DNA of 29,176 nucleotides from Ruminococcus sp. UBA7477 (GCA_002479715.1 DLOT01000011.1:14769-43944), one strand, 5' to 3'. Counted from the first letter of the stretch, positions 15,093 through 23,348 are shown. Program-made: numbers and translations. Notes: a model not told the origin generated them from the sequence alone.

Positions 15093-15311
15093 TTACTTGG
15101 TTCTCCACGAAATTCTTCCCTTTGACAAGTCATAAGGTGACATTTCAACTTTTACCTTATCTCCGGGAACGATACGAATGTAGTTCATTCTGAGTTTGCC
15201 GGAAATATGCGCGTTGATCTTATGACCGTTTTCAAGCTCAACGATGAACGTTGCATTCGGCAAAGCCTCGAGAACGACTCCCTCAAGCTCGATTACGTCT
15301 TCTTTTGACAT
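15093..15311 (-). CDS. infA: Translation initiation factor IF-1
   Basis: A 72-residue OB-fold protein that binds the 30S A site during initiation. It opens MSKEDVIELEGVVLEALPNA and includes ENGHKINAHISGKLRMNYIR and GDKVKVEMSPYDLSKGRI. The length is canonical. It is 5 bases after the KOW gene, with AAAGG just before the start, and is followed by rpmJ after a 69-base gap. Confidence 0.98.
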   Translation of the reverse strand: MSKEDVIELEGVVLEALPNATFIVELENGHKINAHISGKLRMNYIRIVPGDKVKVEMSPYDLSKGRISWRTK

Positions 15312-15316
15312 AGCCT

Positions 15317-15631
15317 TTATTCCCCTTTCGTATAAGGTGTACAGTCGTTTCCCCCCGGTAACTGAGTCTGTGCGCCTGCCTGAGCATTGGGTTGATGCTC
15401 ACTGAGCGCCCTCCTCAGCCGTTTATTTGTCAGCCCCTCGATATTGATCCGCGCTTTTGCAGGTGAAATGTGCTTTATGCTTTTGCGCTTAGGCTTTTCA
15501 AGCTTTCTTGTTTTGCCGTCCGCAATAGTCACAAAGCCGCCGCTTTGCTCCAGTGCAACGAACATAGAGCCTTTATCGCGGCCTGCGAGCGCTTTTACCA
15601 AGGTGCCGGGGGCAATATTCATGACGCCCAT
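15317..15631 (-). CDS. KOW domain RNA-binding protein (L14e/L27e-like)
   Basis: 104 residues. A KOW-type fold is visible at about residues 7-38 (APGTLVKALAGRDKGSMFVA then EQSGGFVTIADG), followed by a basic stretch (KTRKLEKPKRKSIKHISPAK). The C-terminus is Gln/Ala/Pro-rich and low complexity. Small proteins of this kind between map and infA are common in Clostridia and are annotated as putative RNA-binding or L14e-like; their role is not established. It starts 8 bases after the map stop, with AAAGGA very close to the ATG. An in-frame ATG three codons later is an alternative start. Confidence 0.85.
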   Translation of the reverse strand: MGVMNIAPGTLVKALAGRDKGSMFVALEQSGGFVTIADGKTRKLEKPKRKSIKHISPAKARINIEGLTNKRLRRALSEHQPNAQAGAQTQLPGGNDCTPYTKGE

Positions 15632-15639
15632 AGATCCTT

Positions 15640-16386
15640 TTACTTCGTCGACAAAACGACGCAGCCGTCGGATGTTACGGCGACCGAATGTTCAAAATGA
15701 GCAGCAGGAGAATTATCCCTTGTCACGACCGTCCACCTGTTAGGAAGGACCCGCACTTCCGGGCGGCCCGCAGCTACCATAGGTTCTATGGCGATAACCA
15801 TACCTGCCGCCAGCCGGACGCCGTGACCCGGCTTGCCGTAATTTGGCACCTCGGGATCCTCGTGCATATCCTTGCCTACTCCGTGTCCGATATACTCGCG
15901 GATAACGGAATAACCTCTGTCCTCATTATGCTTCTGAATTGCATAGCCGATATCTCCCAGACGAACACCCGCCTTGACCATCGAAATAGCCAGATAGAGG
16001 CTTTCCTCGGTGGATTTCATAAGCGCCTTCTTTTCCTCGGAAACATTTCCGACCGCGAAGGTTCTGGTGGAATCGCCGTAATAGCCGTCAACGTAAGCTC
16101 CGGTATCGACCGAAACTATGTCGCCGTCCTGAATGACTCTGTCGCCCGGAATACCGTGGATGACCTCTTCGTTGATCGAGATGCAGGCGCTTCCCGGAAA
16201 ACCGCCGTAGCCCAGAAATCCCGACTTTGCGCCGTGTTTTGCAAAGTACTTGTGGATCGCCGTGTCCAGCTCCTTGGTAGTCATGCCTGCCTTGATTATC
16301 TCTCCGGTCAGCTCCAGCGCCTCGAAGGTCAGCTTATTTGCCTTGCGAAGCTTTGCAATTTCAGAGCTTGTTTTGATAATTATCAT
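15640..16386 (-). CDS. map: Methionine aminopeptidase, type I
   Basis: Removes the initiator methionine from nascent proteins. 248 residues from the ATG at 16386, 4 bases after the adk stop. Longer in-frame starts would overlap adk and add sequence foreign to the family. The five metal ligands are visible: Asp in VDTGA, Asp in YGDSTRTF, His in YIGHGVGKDMHE, Glu in VIAIEPM and Glu in AAHFEHSVAVT. It begins MIIIKTSSEIAKLRKA, typical of the type Ia form without an N-terminal zinc finger. Cotranscribed with secY and adk, linking protein export, nucleotide balance and maturation. Confidence 0.97.
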   Translation of the reverse strand: MIIIKTSSEIAKLRKANKLTFEALELTGEIIKAGMTTKELDTAIHKYFAKHGAKSGFLGYGGFPGSACISINEEVIHGIPGDRVIQDGDIVSVDTGAYVDGYYGDSTRTFAVGNVSEEKKALMKSTEESLYLAISMVKAGVRLGDIGYAIQKHNEDRGYSVIREYIGHGVGKDMHEDPEVPNYGKPGHGVRLAAGMVIAIEPMVAAGRPEVRVLPNRWTVVTRDNSPAAHFEHSVAVTSDGCVVLSTK

Positions 16387-16390
16387 GTTA

Positions 16391-17023
16391 TCAGCCCTTG
16401 AGTGCCTCGAGAATATCCTTCTCGGTGTCGGGTATCGAGTCTGTTCCCTGAACTGTTGCCAGCTTGCCCTGAGCGGCATAGTAATCCTTCAGGGGAGCGG
16501 TTTTTTCATGGTAGGTGTTGAGTCTGTCGATAACCGTTTCGGGCTGATCGTCTTTGCGGATAACGAGCTTTTCTCCGCAGTAATTGCAGATGCCCTCAAC
16601 CTCGGGCTTCTTTGTTCTGATGTGGTAGGTCGCGCCGCACTTGAGACAAACGCGTCTTCCTGTAAGTCTTCTCTTGATGATCTCCTCATCAACAGCGATC
16701 TCTACGACCTTGTCGATCTTAACACCCATCGCATCGAGAGCCTCTGCCTGAGGGACCGTTCTCGGAAAGCCGTCGAGAATAAATCCGTTCTTGCAGTCGT
16801 CCTCGGCGATCCTGTCCTTCAGTATGCCGATAACGATGTCGTCGGAAACCAATGCGCCGGCGTCCATAGCGGCCTTAGCTTTAAGACCGTATTCTGTTCC
16901 TTCAGCAACGGCAGCTCTGAGCATATTGCCTGTTGAGATCGTCGGGATACCGAGGTCTTTGTTGAGGACTTCAGCCTGAGTGCCTTTGCCTGCGCCGGGA
17001 GCGCCCAAAAGAATAATATTCAT
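16391..17023 (-). CDS. adk: Adenylate kinase
   Basis: Interconverts ATP + AMP and 2 ADP. 210 residues. The P-loop GAPGAGKGTQ is at 7-16, followed by the AMP-binding STGNMLR and DGFPRTVPQAEAL. The LID has the four-cysteine zinc site (CLKCGATYH ... CNYCGEKL) of the long Gram-positive form. The ATG at 17023 lies 26 bases after secY. It is placed between secY and map as in most Firmicutes. Confidence 0.98.
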   Translation of the reverse strand: MNIILLGAPGAGKGTQAEVLNKDLGIPTISTGNMLRAAVAEGTEYGLKAKAAMDAGALVSDDIVIGILKDRIAEDDCKNGFILDGFPRTVPQAEALDAMGVKIDKVVEIAVDEEIIKRRLTGRRVCLKCGATYHIRTKKPEVEGICNYCGEKLVIRKDDQPETVIDRLNTYHEKTAPLKDYYAAQGKLATVQGTDSIPDTEKDILEALKG

Positions 17024-17049
17024 ATATCCCCCATACCTTTCCTTAGATG

Positions 17050-18363
17050 TTATTCGAGGAAGCCCTTGTGATGACGCATCATCATCTGAGATTCCATCGT
17101 TCTTACGGTTTCAAGAGCAACGCTTACAACGATAAGTATCGAAGTACCGCCGATTGCAAGCTGCAGACCTGTGAACTTAGCGAAGAAAATAGGAATGATC
17201 GCAATAAATCCGAGGAAGAACGCGCCGACAAGAGTGATCTTGGAGATAACTCTCTTTAGGAACTCCGCAGTCGGACGGCCGGGTCTTATACCCTGTACAG
17301 CTCCGTTTGATTTGCGAAGATTGTTTGCGATCTCCAGCGGGTCATACTGCATTGATACATAGAAGTAGTTAAATCCTATGATAAGCAGGAAGTACAGCAC
17401 TGCATAAACAGGGTGGCTGTTATCGAACACCTCGAGTACGCCGTGATAGAACCACTTGAGTCCTGTCTGTCCGGGGCCCGGATCTTTTATAAACATCTCA
17501 AGCGTAGACGGTATTGCCATAAACGACATGGCAAAGATGATTGGCAAAACGCCTGACATACAGATCTTGATCGGCAGATACGAGCTTTGTCCGCCGTACA
17601 TTTTGTTGCCGACTACCCTTTTTGCATACTGGATATGGATACGTCTTTCCGAGTTGTTCATAAATACGATGAAAGCTATCATCGCTACGAAGAATATCAG
17701 GATAAGCGGAACCATAATGATATACTTGACCTCTCCGGTCATCATATACGAGATAAGACCCAGAACGGCCTGCGGGCCTCTTGCGATGATACCGGCAAAG
17801 AGGATGAACGAAATGCCGTTGCCAAGACCTTTTTCGTTGATCCTGTCGCCCAGCCAGATGATAAGCGAGGCTCCTGCCACAAAGCACGCGATTATAACGA
17901 TCTCCGAGAAGATCTTATCGAAGCCGCTTGTATAAACCAATGCATTGGCCTTCTTGAGTGTGAGGTAAAACGCCCACGCCATAAAGGTGGCTATACCCAG
18001 CGCAACATACTTGTTTATCTTTGCGAGCTTCTTCCTTCCCTCCATGCCTTCCTTCGCTAATCTTTCAAGCGGCGGCAAAGCATATGTCAGGAGCTGGATT
18101 ATGATCTGCGCGTTGATATAGGGCTGAATGGAAAGCGCCAGAAGTGTGGCTTCCGAGAAGTTACCGCCCGAGAGAACGTTCATATAGCTGAAGATGTTTC
18201 CCGAAGAGGTAACCGACTCTGCCCATGCGGTAAGAGCATCTCTGTCAATATACGGAACAGGGATCGCTCCTCCGATGCGGTAAATGACAATGATGAGTAA
18301 TGTAAACAGAATTTTTCTTCTTAAATCCGGAATACTCCATGCATTACGAAGAGTTTTTAGCAA
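17050..18363 (-). CDS. secY: Protein translocase subunit SecY
   Basis: The channel-forming subunit of the Sec translocon, 437 residues with ten membrane helices. Recognised by AWSIPDLRRKILFTLLIIVI at the N-terminus, IYRIGGAIPVPYID, the second helix with plug region near GNIFSYMNVLSGGNFSEATL, GIGNGIS-like 'GLGNGISFIL', and RPTAEFLKRVISKIT (cytosolic loop) near the C-terminus. The start is TTG at 18363, one base after the rplO stop, with GAGGTGA overlapping the end of rplO. No in-frame ATG would preserve the conserved N-terminus. Translational coupling to rplO is likely. Confidence 0.97.
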   Translation of the reverse strand: MLKTLRNAWSIPDLRRKILFTLLIIVIYRIGGAIPVPYIDRDALTAWAESVTSSGNIFSYMNVLSGGNFSEATLLALSIQPYINAQIIIQLLTYALPPLERLAKEGMEGRKKLAKINKYVALGIATFMAWAFYLTLKKANALVYTSGFDKIFSEIVIIACFVAGASLIIWLGDRINEKGLGNGISFILFAGIIARGPQAVLGLISYMMTGEVKYIIMVPLILIFFVAMIAFIVFMNNSERRIHIQYAKRVVGNKMYGGQSSYLPIKICMSGVLPIIFAMSFMAIPSTLEMFIKDPGPGQTGLKWFYHGVLEVFDNSHPVYAVLYFLLIIGFNYFYVSMQYDPLEIANNLRKSNGAVQGIRPGRPTAEFLKRVISKITLVGAFFLGFIAIIPIFFAKFTGLQLAIGGTSILIVVSVALETVRTMESQMMMRHHKGFLE

Positions 18364-18364
18364 T

Positions 18365-18805
18365 TTACATCACCTCAGCCTTCCCGCCTGCCTTCTCAAT
18401 CTTTTCCTTGGCAGATGCGGAAAACGCTGCTGCCTTTACAGTGAGGTTCTTGGAAAGCTCACCGTTTCCGAGAATCTTAACGCCGTCAAGCTCTTTCTTG
18501 ATAATGCCTGCCGCCTTGAGAAGCTCGGTGTCAACAACCGTACCGTCCTTGAATACGTCAAGAGCGGAAACGTTAACGGTTGCATAGTTTGTTGCAAAAA
18601 TATTGTTAAAGCCGCGCTTAGGGGTTCTTCTCGCGAGAGAGGTCTGACCGCCTTCAAAGCCCGGTCTTACACCGCCGCCGCTTCTGGCCTTCTGACCCTT
18701 GTGACCCTTGCCGGCAGTCTTGCCCTGGCCGGAGCCGTGGCCTCTGCCTATACGCTTTACATCCTTAGTAGAGCCTGCGGCAGGTGATAATTCGTGCAAT
18801 TTCAT
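18365..18805 (-). CDS. rplO: 50S ribosomal protein L15
   Basis: 146 residues. The glycine/arginine-rich N-terminal extension (LSPAAGSTKDVKRIGRGHGS, GQGKTAGKGHKGQKARSGGG) reaches into the large subunit. The globular C-terminal half includes VDTELLKAAGIIKKELDGVK and KAAAFSASAKEKIEKAGG. A good GGAGG ribosome site precedes the ATG. Its stop is one base before the TTG start of secY. Confidence 0.98.
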   Translation of the reverse strand: MKLHELSPAAGSTKDVKRIGRGHGSGQGKTAGKGHKGQKARSGGGVRPGFEGGQTSLARRTPKRGFNNIFATNYATVNVSALDVFKDGTVVDTELLKAAGIIKKELDGVKILGNGELSKNLTVKAAAFSASAKEKIEKAGGKAEVM

Positions 18806-18825
18806 TGTTTAGCACCTCCTTGCAA

Positions 18826-19005
18826 TTATGCTTCGGTTACTTTGATGAGGTGGGCGATTTTCTTAATCTTGCCCTGTGTCTGTGCGTTGTCCGGCTGTGT
18901 GGTTGTGTCGCCGATCTTTCTCAGACCGAGAGAATTGGCGGTAGCAACCTGAGCCTTTACTCTGTCGTTAAGGCTCTTAACCAGAGTGATATTAAGGTTT
19001 GCCAT
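18826..19005 (-). CDS. rpmD: 50S ribosomal protein L30
   Basis: 59 residues, opening MANLNITLVKSLNDRVKAQV with LGLRKIGDTT in the middle and KKIAHLIKVTEA at the end. These match the usual size and pattern of bacterial L30. The gene begins 13 bases after the rpsE stop with GGAGG in front and ends 20 bases before rplO. Confidence 0.95.
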   Translation of the reverse strand: MANLNITLVKSLNDRVKAQVATANSLGLRKIGDTTTQPDNAQTQGKIKKIAHLIKVTEA

Positions 19006-19018
19006 AGCAATTTCCTCC

Positions 19019-19519
19019 TTAGTCTAAGATTTCCTTTACCGTCTTGCCTCTTTTTGCAGCAACTTCCTCTGCGGATCTGACTGTAGCAAGACCGTTGATC
19101 GTTGCTCTTACAACATTATAGGGGTTGTTTGAGCGAAGCGACTTTGTTCTGATATCCCTTATGCCTGCCATTTCAACTACCGAACGGACCGGGCCGCCGG
19201 CGATAACGCCTGTACCGGGCGCAGCGGGCTTCATCAGAACTCTGCCGGCACCGTATGCGCCGACGATCTCGTGCGGGATAGTTGTTCCCTTAAGAGATAC
19301 TCTGATAAGATTTTTCTTTGCGTCCTCGATACCCTTGCGGATAGCGTCGGGAACTTCGCTTGACTTTCCGGTGCCGAAGCCTACGATGCCGTTTCCGTCG
19401 CCGACAACGACAAGCGCGGAAAATTTCATGATACGTCCGCCCTTAACCGTCTTTGATACGCGGTTGATTGCGACTACCTTTTCTTCAAGTTCCATGTTTG
19501 AAGCGTCTATTAAAGCCAA
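19019..19519 (-). CDS. rpsE: 30S ribosomal protein S5
   Basis: A 166-residue protein at the mRNA entry site, important for decoding accuracy. The N-terminal double-stranded-RNA-binding domain includes VVAINRVSKTVKGGRIMKFS and VVVGDGNGIVGFGTGKSSEV. The C-terminal domain has PHEIVGAYGAGRVLMKPAAP and SNNPYNVVRATINGL. The start is TTG at 19519 with GGAGG 8 bases upstream, giving the normal length. The first ATG, eight codons in, would shorten the protein. Confidence 0.97.
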   Translation of the reverse strand: MALIDASNMELEEKVVAINRVSKTVKGGRIMKFSALVVVGDGNGIVGFGTGKSSEVPDAIRKGIEDAKKNLIRVSLKGTTIPHEIVGAYGAGRVLMKPAAPGTGVIAGGPVRSVVEMAGIRDIRTKSLRSNNPYNVVRATINGLATVRSAEEVAAKRGKTVKEILD

Positions 19520-19534
19520 AAGTAACCCTCCTTA

Positions 19535-19885
19535 TTAGAAATTGAGTCCGCCTTCACGGGCGCCCTCTGCCAACTCCTGAACGCGTCCGTGATAGAGGTA
19601 ACCGCCTCTGTCGAAAACGCATTCGGTGATGCCTGCCGCAGCAGCGTTCTTGGCGATAAGCTTGCCGACCTCTCTTGCGCCTTCCTTGTTTCCGCCGTTT
19701 TCCATCTTGAGGCTGGAAGCCGAAGCGAGAGTCTTGCCGCTGACATCGTCTATAAGCTGTGCGTAAATGTTCTTAGAGGAGCGAAATACGTTCAGGCGCG
19801 GGCACTCGGCAGTGCCTGAAATCTTTGCACGCACTCTAACGTGTCTTTTAGCTCTGGCAGATGCTCTGTCAATCTTTTTCACCAT
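19535..19885 (-). CDS. rplR: 50S ribosomal protein L18
   Basis: A 116-residue 5S rRNA-binding protein, working with L5. Recognised by RAKRHVRVRAKISGTAECPR, LNVFRSSKNIYAQLIDDVSG and the C-terminal VFDRGGYLYHGRVQELAEGA plus REGGLNF. It lies 15 bases before rpsE and 20 bases after rplF, with canonical length and order. Confidence 0.98.
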   Translation of the reverse strand: MVKKIDRASARAKRHVRVRAKISGTAECPRLNVFRSSKNIYAQLIDDVSGKTLASASSLKMENGGNKEGAREVGKLIAKNAAAAGITECVFDRGGYLYHGRVQELAEGAREGGLNF

Positions 19886-19905
19886 AGTTTATTACACTCC
19901 CTTAC

Positions 19906-20457
19906 TTACTTCTTGGCGCCCTTGCCGGCCTTACCTTCCTTGCGGATGATATGCTCGCCGTCATAGTGGATACCCTTGCCCTTATACGGCTCAGGCGGAC
20001 GCTTTTCACGGATCTCGCAGGCGAACTGTCCGACCTTCTGCTTGTCTGTTCCCGAAACGATGATCGTGTTTGCGTTGGGAACTTCGATCTTGATGTCGTC
20101 TGTTTCGGTCACTGTTACCTGATGCGAGTAACCGAGGTTCATAACCAGGTTCTTGCCCTGCTTGGCTGCTCTGTAGCCGACGCCCTCGATGATAAGCGTC
20201 TTGCTGAAGCCTTCCGTAACGCCTACAACCATATTGTTGAGAAGCGTTCTTGTCAGGCCGTGCAGAGCCTTATGCTGTCTGTCGTCGGAAGGACGCGAAA
20301 CGGTGAGCTGTGTTCCCTCGTGCATGATTATCATTTCGGGCTTGAATGTCCGAACGAGTGTGCCCTTGGGTCCCTGAACCGTTACCTCGTTGCCTTCGCC
20401 GATCTTTACATTAACTCCGGCAGGAAGCGCAACCGGTTTAAGTCCTATTCTTGACAT
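19906..20457 (-). CDS. rplF: 50S ribosomal protein L6
   Basis: 183 residues with two similar domains. It opens MSRIGLKPVALPAGVNVKIG and contains VTVQGPKGTLVRTF and GVTEGFSKTLIIEGVGYRAA. The signature PPEPYKGKGIHYDGEHIIRK appears near the C-terminus, followed by a short basic tail (EGKAGKGAKK). GGAGG precedes the ATG. It binds near the factor-binding site of the large subunit. Confidence 0.98.
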   Translation of the reverse strand: MSRIGLKPVALPAGVNVKIGEGNEVTVQGPKGTLVRTFKPEMIIMHEGTQLTVSRPSDDRQHKALHGLTRTLLNNMVVGVTEGFSKTLIIEGVGYRAAKQGKNLVMNLGYSHQVTVTETDDIKIEVPNANTIIVSGTDKQKVGQFACEIREKRPPEPYKGKGIHYDGEHIIRKEGKAGKGAKK

Positions 20458-20471
20458 AAATCAATTCCTCC

Positions 20472-20870
20472 TTACCAGATAAATGCGAGAATTTCTCCGC
20501 CGACGTTAAGCTCTCTTGCTTTCTTGTCGGTAACAATGCCCTTTGAAGTCGAAACGATAGCTATACCGAGTCCCTTCATTACCTTAGGCATCTTCTCGCA
20601 GCTTGTGTACATTCTCAAGCCCGGCTTTGAGATCCTTCTCAGACCCGAAATTACCGGTGTCTTGTTCTCGTCGTACTTGAGAGTAATTCTAATGATACCC
20701 TGCTTGCCGTCATCTATAACCTGGAAGCCCTTGATGTAGCCCTCATCGGCAAGGATCTGTGCGATGGACTTCTTGATGTTGGATGCAGGAACGTCAACCG
20801 TTGGGTGCTTAGCAGTACTTGCGTTGCGGATTCTTGTAAGCAGGTCCGCTATTGTATCAGTAATCTGCAT
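20472..20870 (-). CDS. rpsH: 30S ribosomal protein S8
   Basis: A 132-residue primary 16S rRNA-binding protein. The start is ATG 20870 (MQITDTIADLLTRIRNAS), with AAAGGAGG 8 bases upstream; a longer in-frame start would run into rpsN. The C-terminal domain ends with the conserved MPKVMKGLGIAIVSTSKGIV and VGGEILAFIW. S8 is the translational repressor of the spc operon in E. coli; no such site was identified here. Confidence 0.98.
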   Translation of the reverse strand: MQITDTIADLLTRIRNASTAKHPTVDVPASNIKKSIAQILADEGYIKGFQVIDDGKQGIIRITLKYDENKTPVISGLRRISKPGLRMYTSCEKMPKVMKGLGIAIVSTSKGIVTDKKARELNVGGEILAFIW

Positions 20871-20895
20871 GCTGTTAACCTCCTTTAATGAATCT

Positions 20896-21081
20896 TTACC
20901 AGCTAGCCTTCTTAACTCCCGGAATTTTACCCTCGTGTGCAAGCTCTCTGAAGCAGATACGGCAAATGCCGAACTTTCTCAGATATGCGTGAGGTCTTCC
21001 GCAGATTTTGCATCTGTTGTAAGCACGAGTAGAAAACTTAGGGCTGGCCTGCTGCTTATTGATCATAGACTTCTTAGCCAT
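20896..21081 (-). CDS. rpsN: 30S ribosomal protein S14, zinc type
   Basis: 61 residues with the zinc-binding pair CKICGRPH (Cys24, Cys27) and CRICFRE (Cys40, Cys43). This is the short type-Z form typical of Gram-positives. MAKKSMINKQQASPKFSTRA begins the protein and HEGKIPGVKKASW ends it. It sits between rplE and rpsH in standard spc order. Confidence 0.98.
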   Translation of the reverse strand: MAKKSMINKQQASPKFSTRAYNRCKICGRPHAYLRKFGICRICFRELAHEGKIPGVKKASW

Positions 21082-21101
21082 TTCTTTTTTCCTCCTCTTT
21101 C

Positions 21102-21641
21102 TTACTTGGCAAACGGAGCGCCCATCAGTGAGAGCAGCTCTTTTGCTTCCTCGTCGGTATTGGCTGTCGTGATAAAGTTGATATCCATGCCTCGAACCTT
21201 GTCGATCTTATCATACTCGATTTCCGGGAAGATAAGCTGTTCCTTGATACCTGTCGAGTAGTTTCCGCGTCCGTCAAACGAGTTGCCGTTGATTCCTCTG
21301 AAGTCGCGGACTCTGGGGAATGCAACATTGAACAGTCTGTCAACGAACTCATACATTCTCTCGCCTCTCAGCGTGACCTTTACGCCGATTACCTGTCCGT
21401 CTCTCAGCTTGAAGTTCGCAACCGACTTCTTGGAGCGGCATACTACCGGTCTTTGTCCCGTGATAGCGGAGAGGTCGTTCATTATAGCCTCGATAACCTT
21501 TGTGTTATCCTTGTCTGCGCCGCAGCCGACGTTAATAACGACCTTGTTAAGCTTCGGAATCTGCATAACGTTCTTATATCCGAACTTTTTGACCAGAGCA
21601 GGAGCTACTGTGCTATCATAATATTCTTTCAATGTAGACAT
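21102..21641 (-). CDS. rplE: 50S ribosomal protein L5
   Basis: A 179-residue 5S rRNA-binding protein of the central protuberance that contacts the P-site tRNA. Opening STLKEYYDSTVAPALVKKFG, then MQIPKLNKVVINVGCGADKD, KSVANFKLRDGQVIGVKVTL and VRGMDINFITTANTDEEAKE. Length and order are canonical, 20 bases after rplX. Confidence 0.98.
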   Translation of the reverse strand: MSTLKEYYDSTVAPALVKKFGYKNVMQIPKLNKVVINVGCGADKDNTKVIEAIMNDLSAITGQRPVVCRSKKSVANFKLRDGQVIGVKVTLRGERMYEFVDRLFNVAFPRVRDFRGINGNSFDGRGNYSTGIKEQLIFPEIEYDKIDKVRGMDINFITTANTDEEAKELLSLMGAPFAK

Positions 21642-21660
21642 CGTAATTTCTCCTCCTCAA

Positions 21661-21993
21661 TTAAAACTCTTCGCCGCAGCCGGCGTTCTTGCAAACTCTG
21701 ACCTTAACGGCATTCTTGCCCTCGCCCTTGATGACATGGCCTATTCTTGTAGGCTTGCCGCACTTGGGGCAAACGGCCTGAACCTTGCAGGCATAGATAG
21801 CCTTTTCAGCCTGAACGATGCCGCCCTGCTGCTGAGCGCTTCTGGGCTTAACATGCTTTGTTGCGATGTTAAGGCCCTCGATGATGACCTTCTTCTCCTT
21901 GGGAGAGACCTGAAGCACCTTACCGGTCTTGCCCTTATCCTTTCCGGAAAGGATTATGACCGTGTCGCCTGTTTTAACATGGATCTTATTCAT
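21661..21993 (-). CDS. rplX: 50S ribosomal protein L24
   Basis: A 110-residue early-assembly protein with an N-terminal KOW motif (KTGDTVIILSGKDKGKTGKV). A C-terminal zinc-ribbon-like part begins VCPKCGKPTRIGHVIKGEGK and ends VRVCKNAGCGEEF. The first pair is C-x2-C. The second is C-x4-C, where relatives I recall have C-x2-C. Otherwise of usual length for Firmicutes. Confidence 0.97.
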   Translation of the reverse strand: MNKIHVKTGDTVIILSGKDKGKTGKVLQVSPKEKKVIIEGLNIATKHVKPRSAQQQGGIVQAEKAIYACKVQAVCPKCGKPTRIGHVIKGEGKNAVKVRVCKNAGCGEEF

Positions 21994-22009
21994 ATCCTAG
22001 GCACCTCCA

Positions 22010-22378
22010 TTAAAGTACTTCGGGAGCGAGCGAAAGGATCTTCATATAATCCTTGTCGCGGAGCTCTCTTGCAACAGGCCCAAAGATACGGGTTCCTCTG
22101 GGGTTTTTGTCTTCTCTGATAATAACAGCTGCGTTCTCGTCGAAACGGATATATGTTCCGTCGTCACGGCGAAGACCCTTAGCTGAACGAACTATTACTG
22201 CTTTTACAACATCGCCTTTTTTAACTGTGCCGCCCGGTGCTGCCTTTTTAACGGAAGCTACGACTACGTCGCCGATGTTTGCATACCTTCTGCGTGTACC
22301 TCCGAGGACTCTGATGCACATAAGCTCCTTAGCTCCTGTGTTGTCAGCGACCTTGAGATAAGTCTGCATTTGTATCAC
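22010..22378 (-). CDS. rplN: 50S ribosomal protein L14
   Basis: A 122-residue protein at the subunit interface (bridge B8). It begins MIQMQTYLKVADNTGAKELM, with the conserved IRVLGGTRRRYANIGDVVVA and RDKDYMKILSLAPEVL. The start is GTG at 22378, giving the canonical MIQ N-terminus and length, with GGAGG 8 bases upstream. The ATG three codons later is less likely. Confidence 0.97.
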   Translation of the reverse strand: MIQMQTYLKVADNTGAKELMCIRVLGGTRRRYANIGDVVVASVKKAAPGGTVKKGDVVKAVIVRSAKGLRRDDGTYIRFDENAAVIIREDKNPRGTRIFGPVARELRDKDYMKILSLAPEVL

Positions 22379-22429
22379 AGTACGTTCCTCCTTTCAAAAC
22401 TTTCGTTAAGTGTTTTATAAAGCCTTCAG

Positions 22430-22696
22430 TTACTTAGCCTGCTCAATTACTCTGACCAGACGCCATCTCTTATCCTTAGACAGAGGACGTGTCTCCATGA
22501 CCTCAACCTTGTCTCCGATATTGCAGACGTTGTTTTCGTCATGAGCCTTGAGCTTTACTGTTCTCTTGATGATTTTCTTATAGAGGGGGTGCTGAACGTT
22601 ATCTGCGATAGCGACAACTATAGTCTTGTCCATCTTATTGGAAACGACCTTGCCCACTCTTGTTTTTCTGAGGTTTCTCTCAACCATTTCGCTCAT
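22430..22696 (-). CDS. rpsQ: 30S ribosomal protein S17
   Basis: An 88-residue OB-fold 16S rRNA-binding protein. Recognised by RKTRVGKVVSNKMDKTIVVA, YKKIIKRTVKLKAHDENNVC, NIGDKVEVMETRPLSKDKRW and RLVRVIEQAK. It lies 17 bases after rpmC in normal operon order. Confidence 0.98.
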   Translation of the reverse strand: MSEMVERNLRKTRVGKVVSNKMDKTIVVAIADNVQHPLYKKIIKRTVKLKAHDENNVCNIGDKVEVMETRPLSKDKRWRLVRVIEQAK

Positions 22697-22713
22697 AGCT
22701 TATCCTCCTTCCG

Positions 22714-22914
22714 TTAATTGCGGTCTGCGGATTCTTTCTCGGTTATGATCGTCTTAACGCGAGCGATGTCCCTTTTTACAGCCTTCATTCTGAGGGGGTT
22801 GTCGAGCTGATTAACAGCGTGCTGAAAACGAAGGTTGAACAGTTCCTTATTAAGCTCATCGAGCTTATCGTTAAGCTCCGGCACGGACAAATCTCTGATC
22901 TCTGCTGCCTTCAT
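22714..22914 (-). CDS. rpmC: 50S ribosomal protein L29
   Basis: A 66-residue two-helix protein near the exit tunnel that forms part of the signal recognition particle and trigger factor dock. MKAAEIRDLSVPELNDKLDE, LFNLRFQHAVNQLDNPLRMK and RDIARVKTIITE are characteristic. Its ATG shares one base with the rplP stop (TAATG), so it is translationally coupled. Confidence 0.98.
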   Translation of the reverse strand: MKAAEIRDLSVPELNDKLDELNKELFNLRFQHAVNQLDNPLRMKAVKRDIARVKTIITEKESADRN

Positions 22915-23348
22915 TATTCCTCACCATCCATTCCTTCAGAAGTTTCTCTTTTAACAAACTTGCATTTGATAGGAAGCTTGTGCATCGCAAGACGAATAGC
23001 CTCTCTTGCAGCTTCCTCGCTTACGCCCGCGATCTCGAACATTACGCGGCCCGGCTTAACGACTGCTACCCAGTATTCGGGAGCGCCCTTACCGGAACCC
23101 ATTCGAGTGCCGAGCGGCTTCTTTGTTACAGGCTTGTCGGGGAATACCTTTATCCATACCTGTCCGCCACGCTTGATGTATCTCGTCATCGCGATACGGG
23201 CAGCCTCTATCTGGTTTGAAGTAATCCATGCCGGCTCGAGGGCCTGAAGTCCGTACTCACCGTCGGAAACCTTATTGCCTCTTGTAGCCATGCCTGTCAT
23301 ACGGCCTCTGTGTACTCTTCTGTACTTAACTCTCTTTGGAAGCAGCAT
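22914..23348 (-). CDS. rplP: 50S ribosomal protein L16
   Basis: 144 residues, contacting the A-site tRNA. MLLPKRVKYRRVHRGRMTGM opens the protein; GGQVWIKVFPDKPVTKKPLG and RMGSGKGAPEYWVAVVKPGR follow. The start shares one base with the rpsC stop and its own stop shares one base with rpmC, making a tightly coupled rpsC-rplP-rpmC block. Confidence 0.98.
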   Translation of the reverse strand: MLLPKRVKYRRVHRGRMTGMATRGNKVSDGEYGLQALEPAWITSNQIEAARIAMTRYIKRGGQVWIKVFPDKPVTKKPLGTRMGSGKGAPEYWVAVVKPGRVMFEIAGVSEEAAREAIRLAMHKLPIKCKFVKRETSEGMDGEE

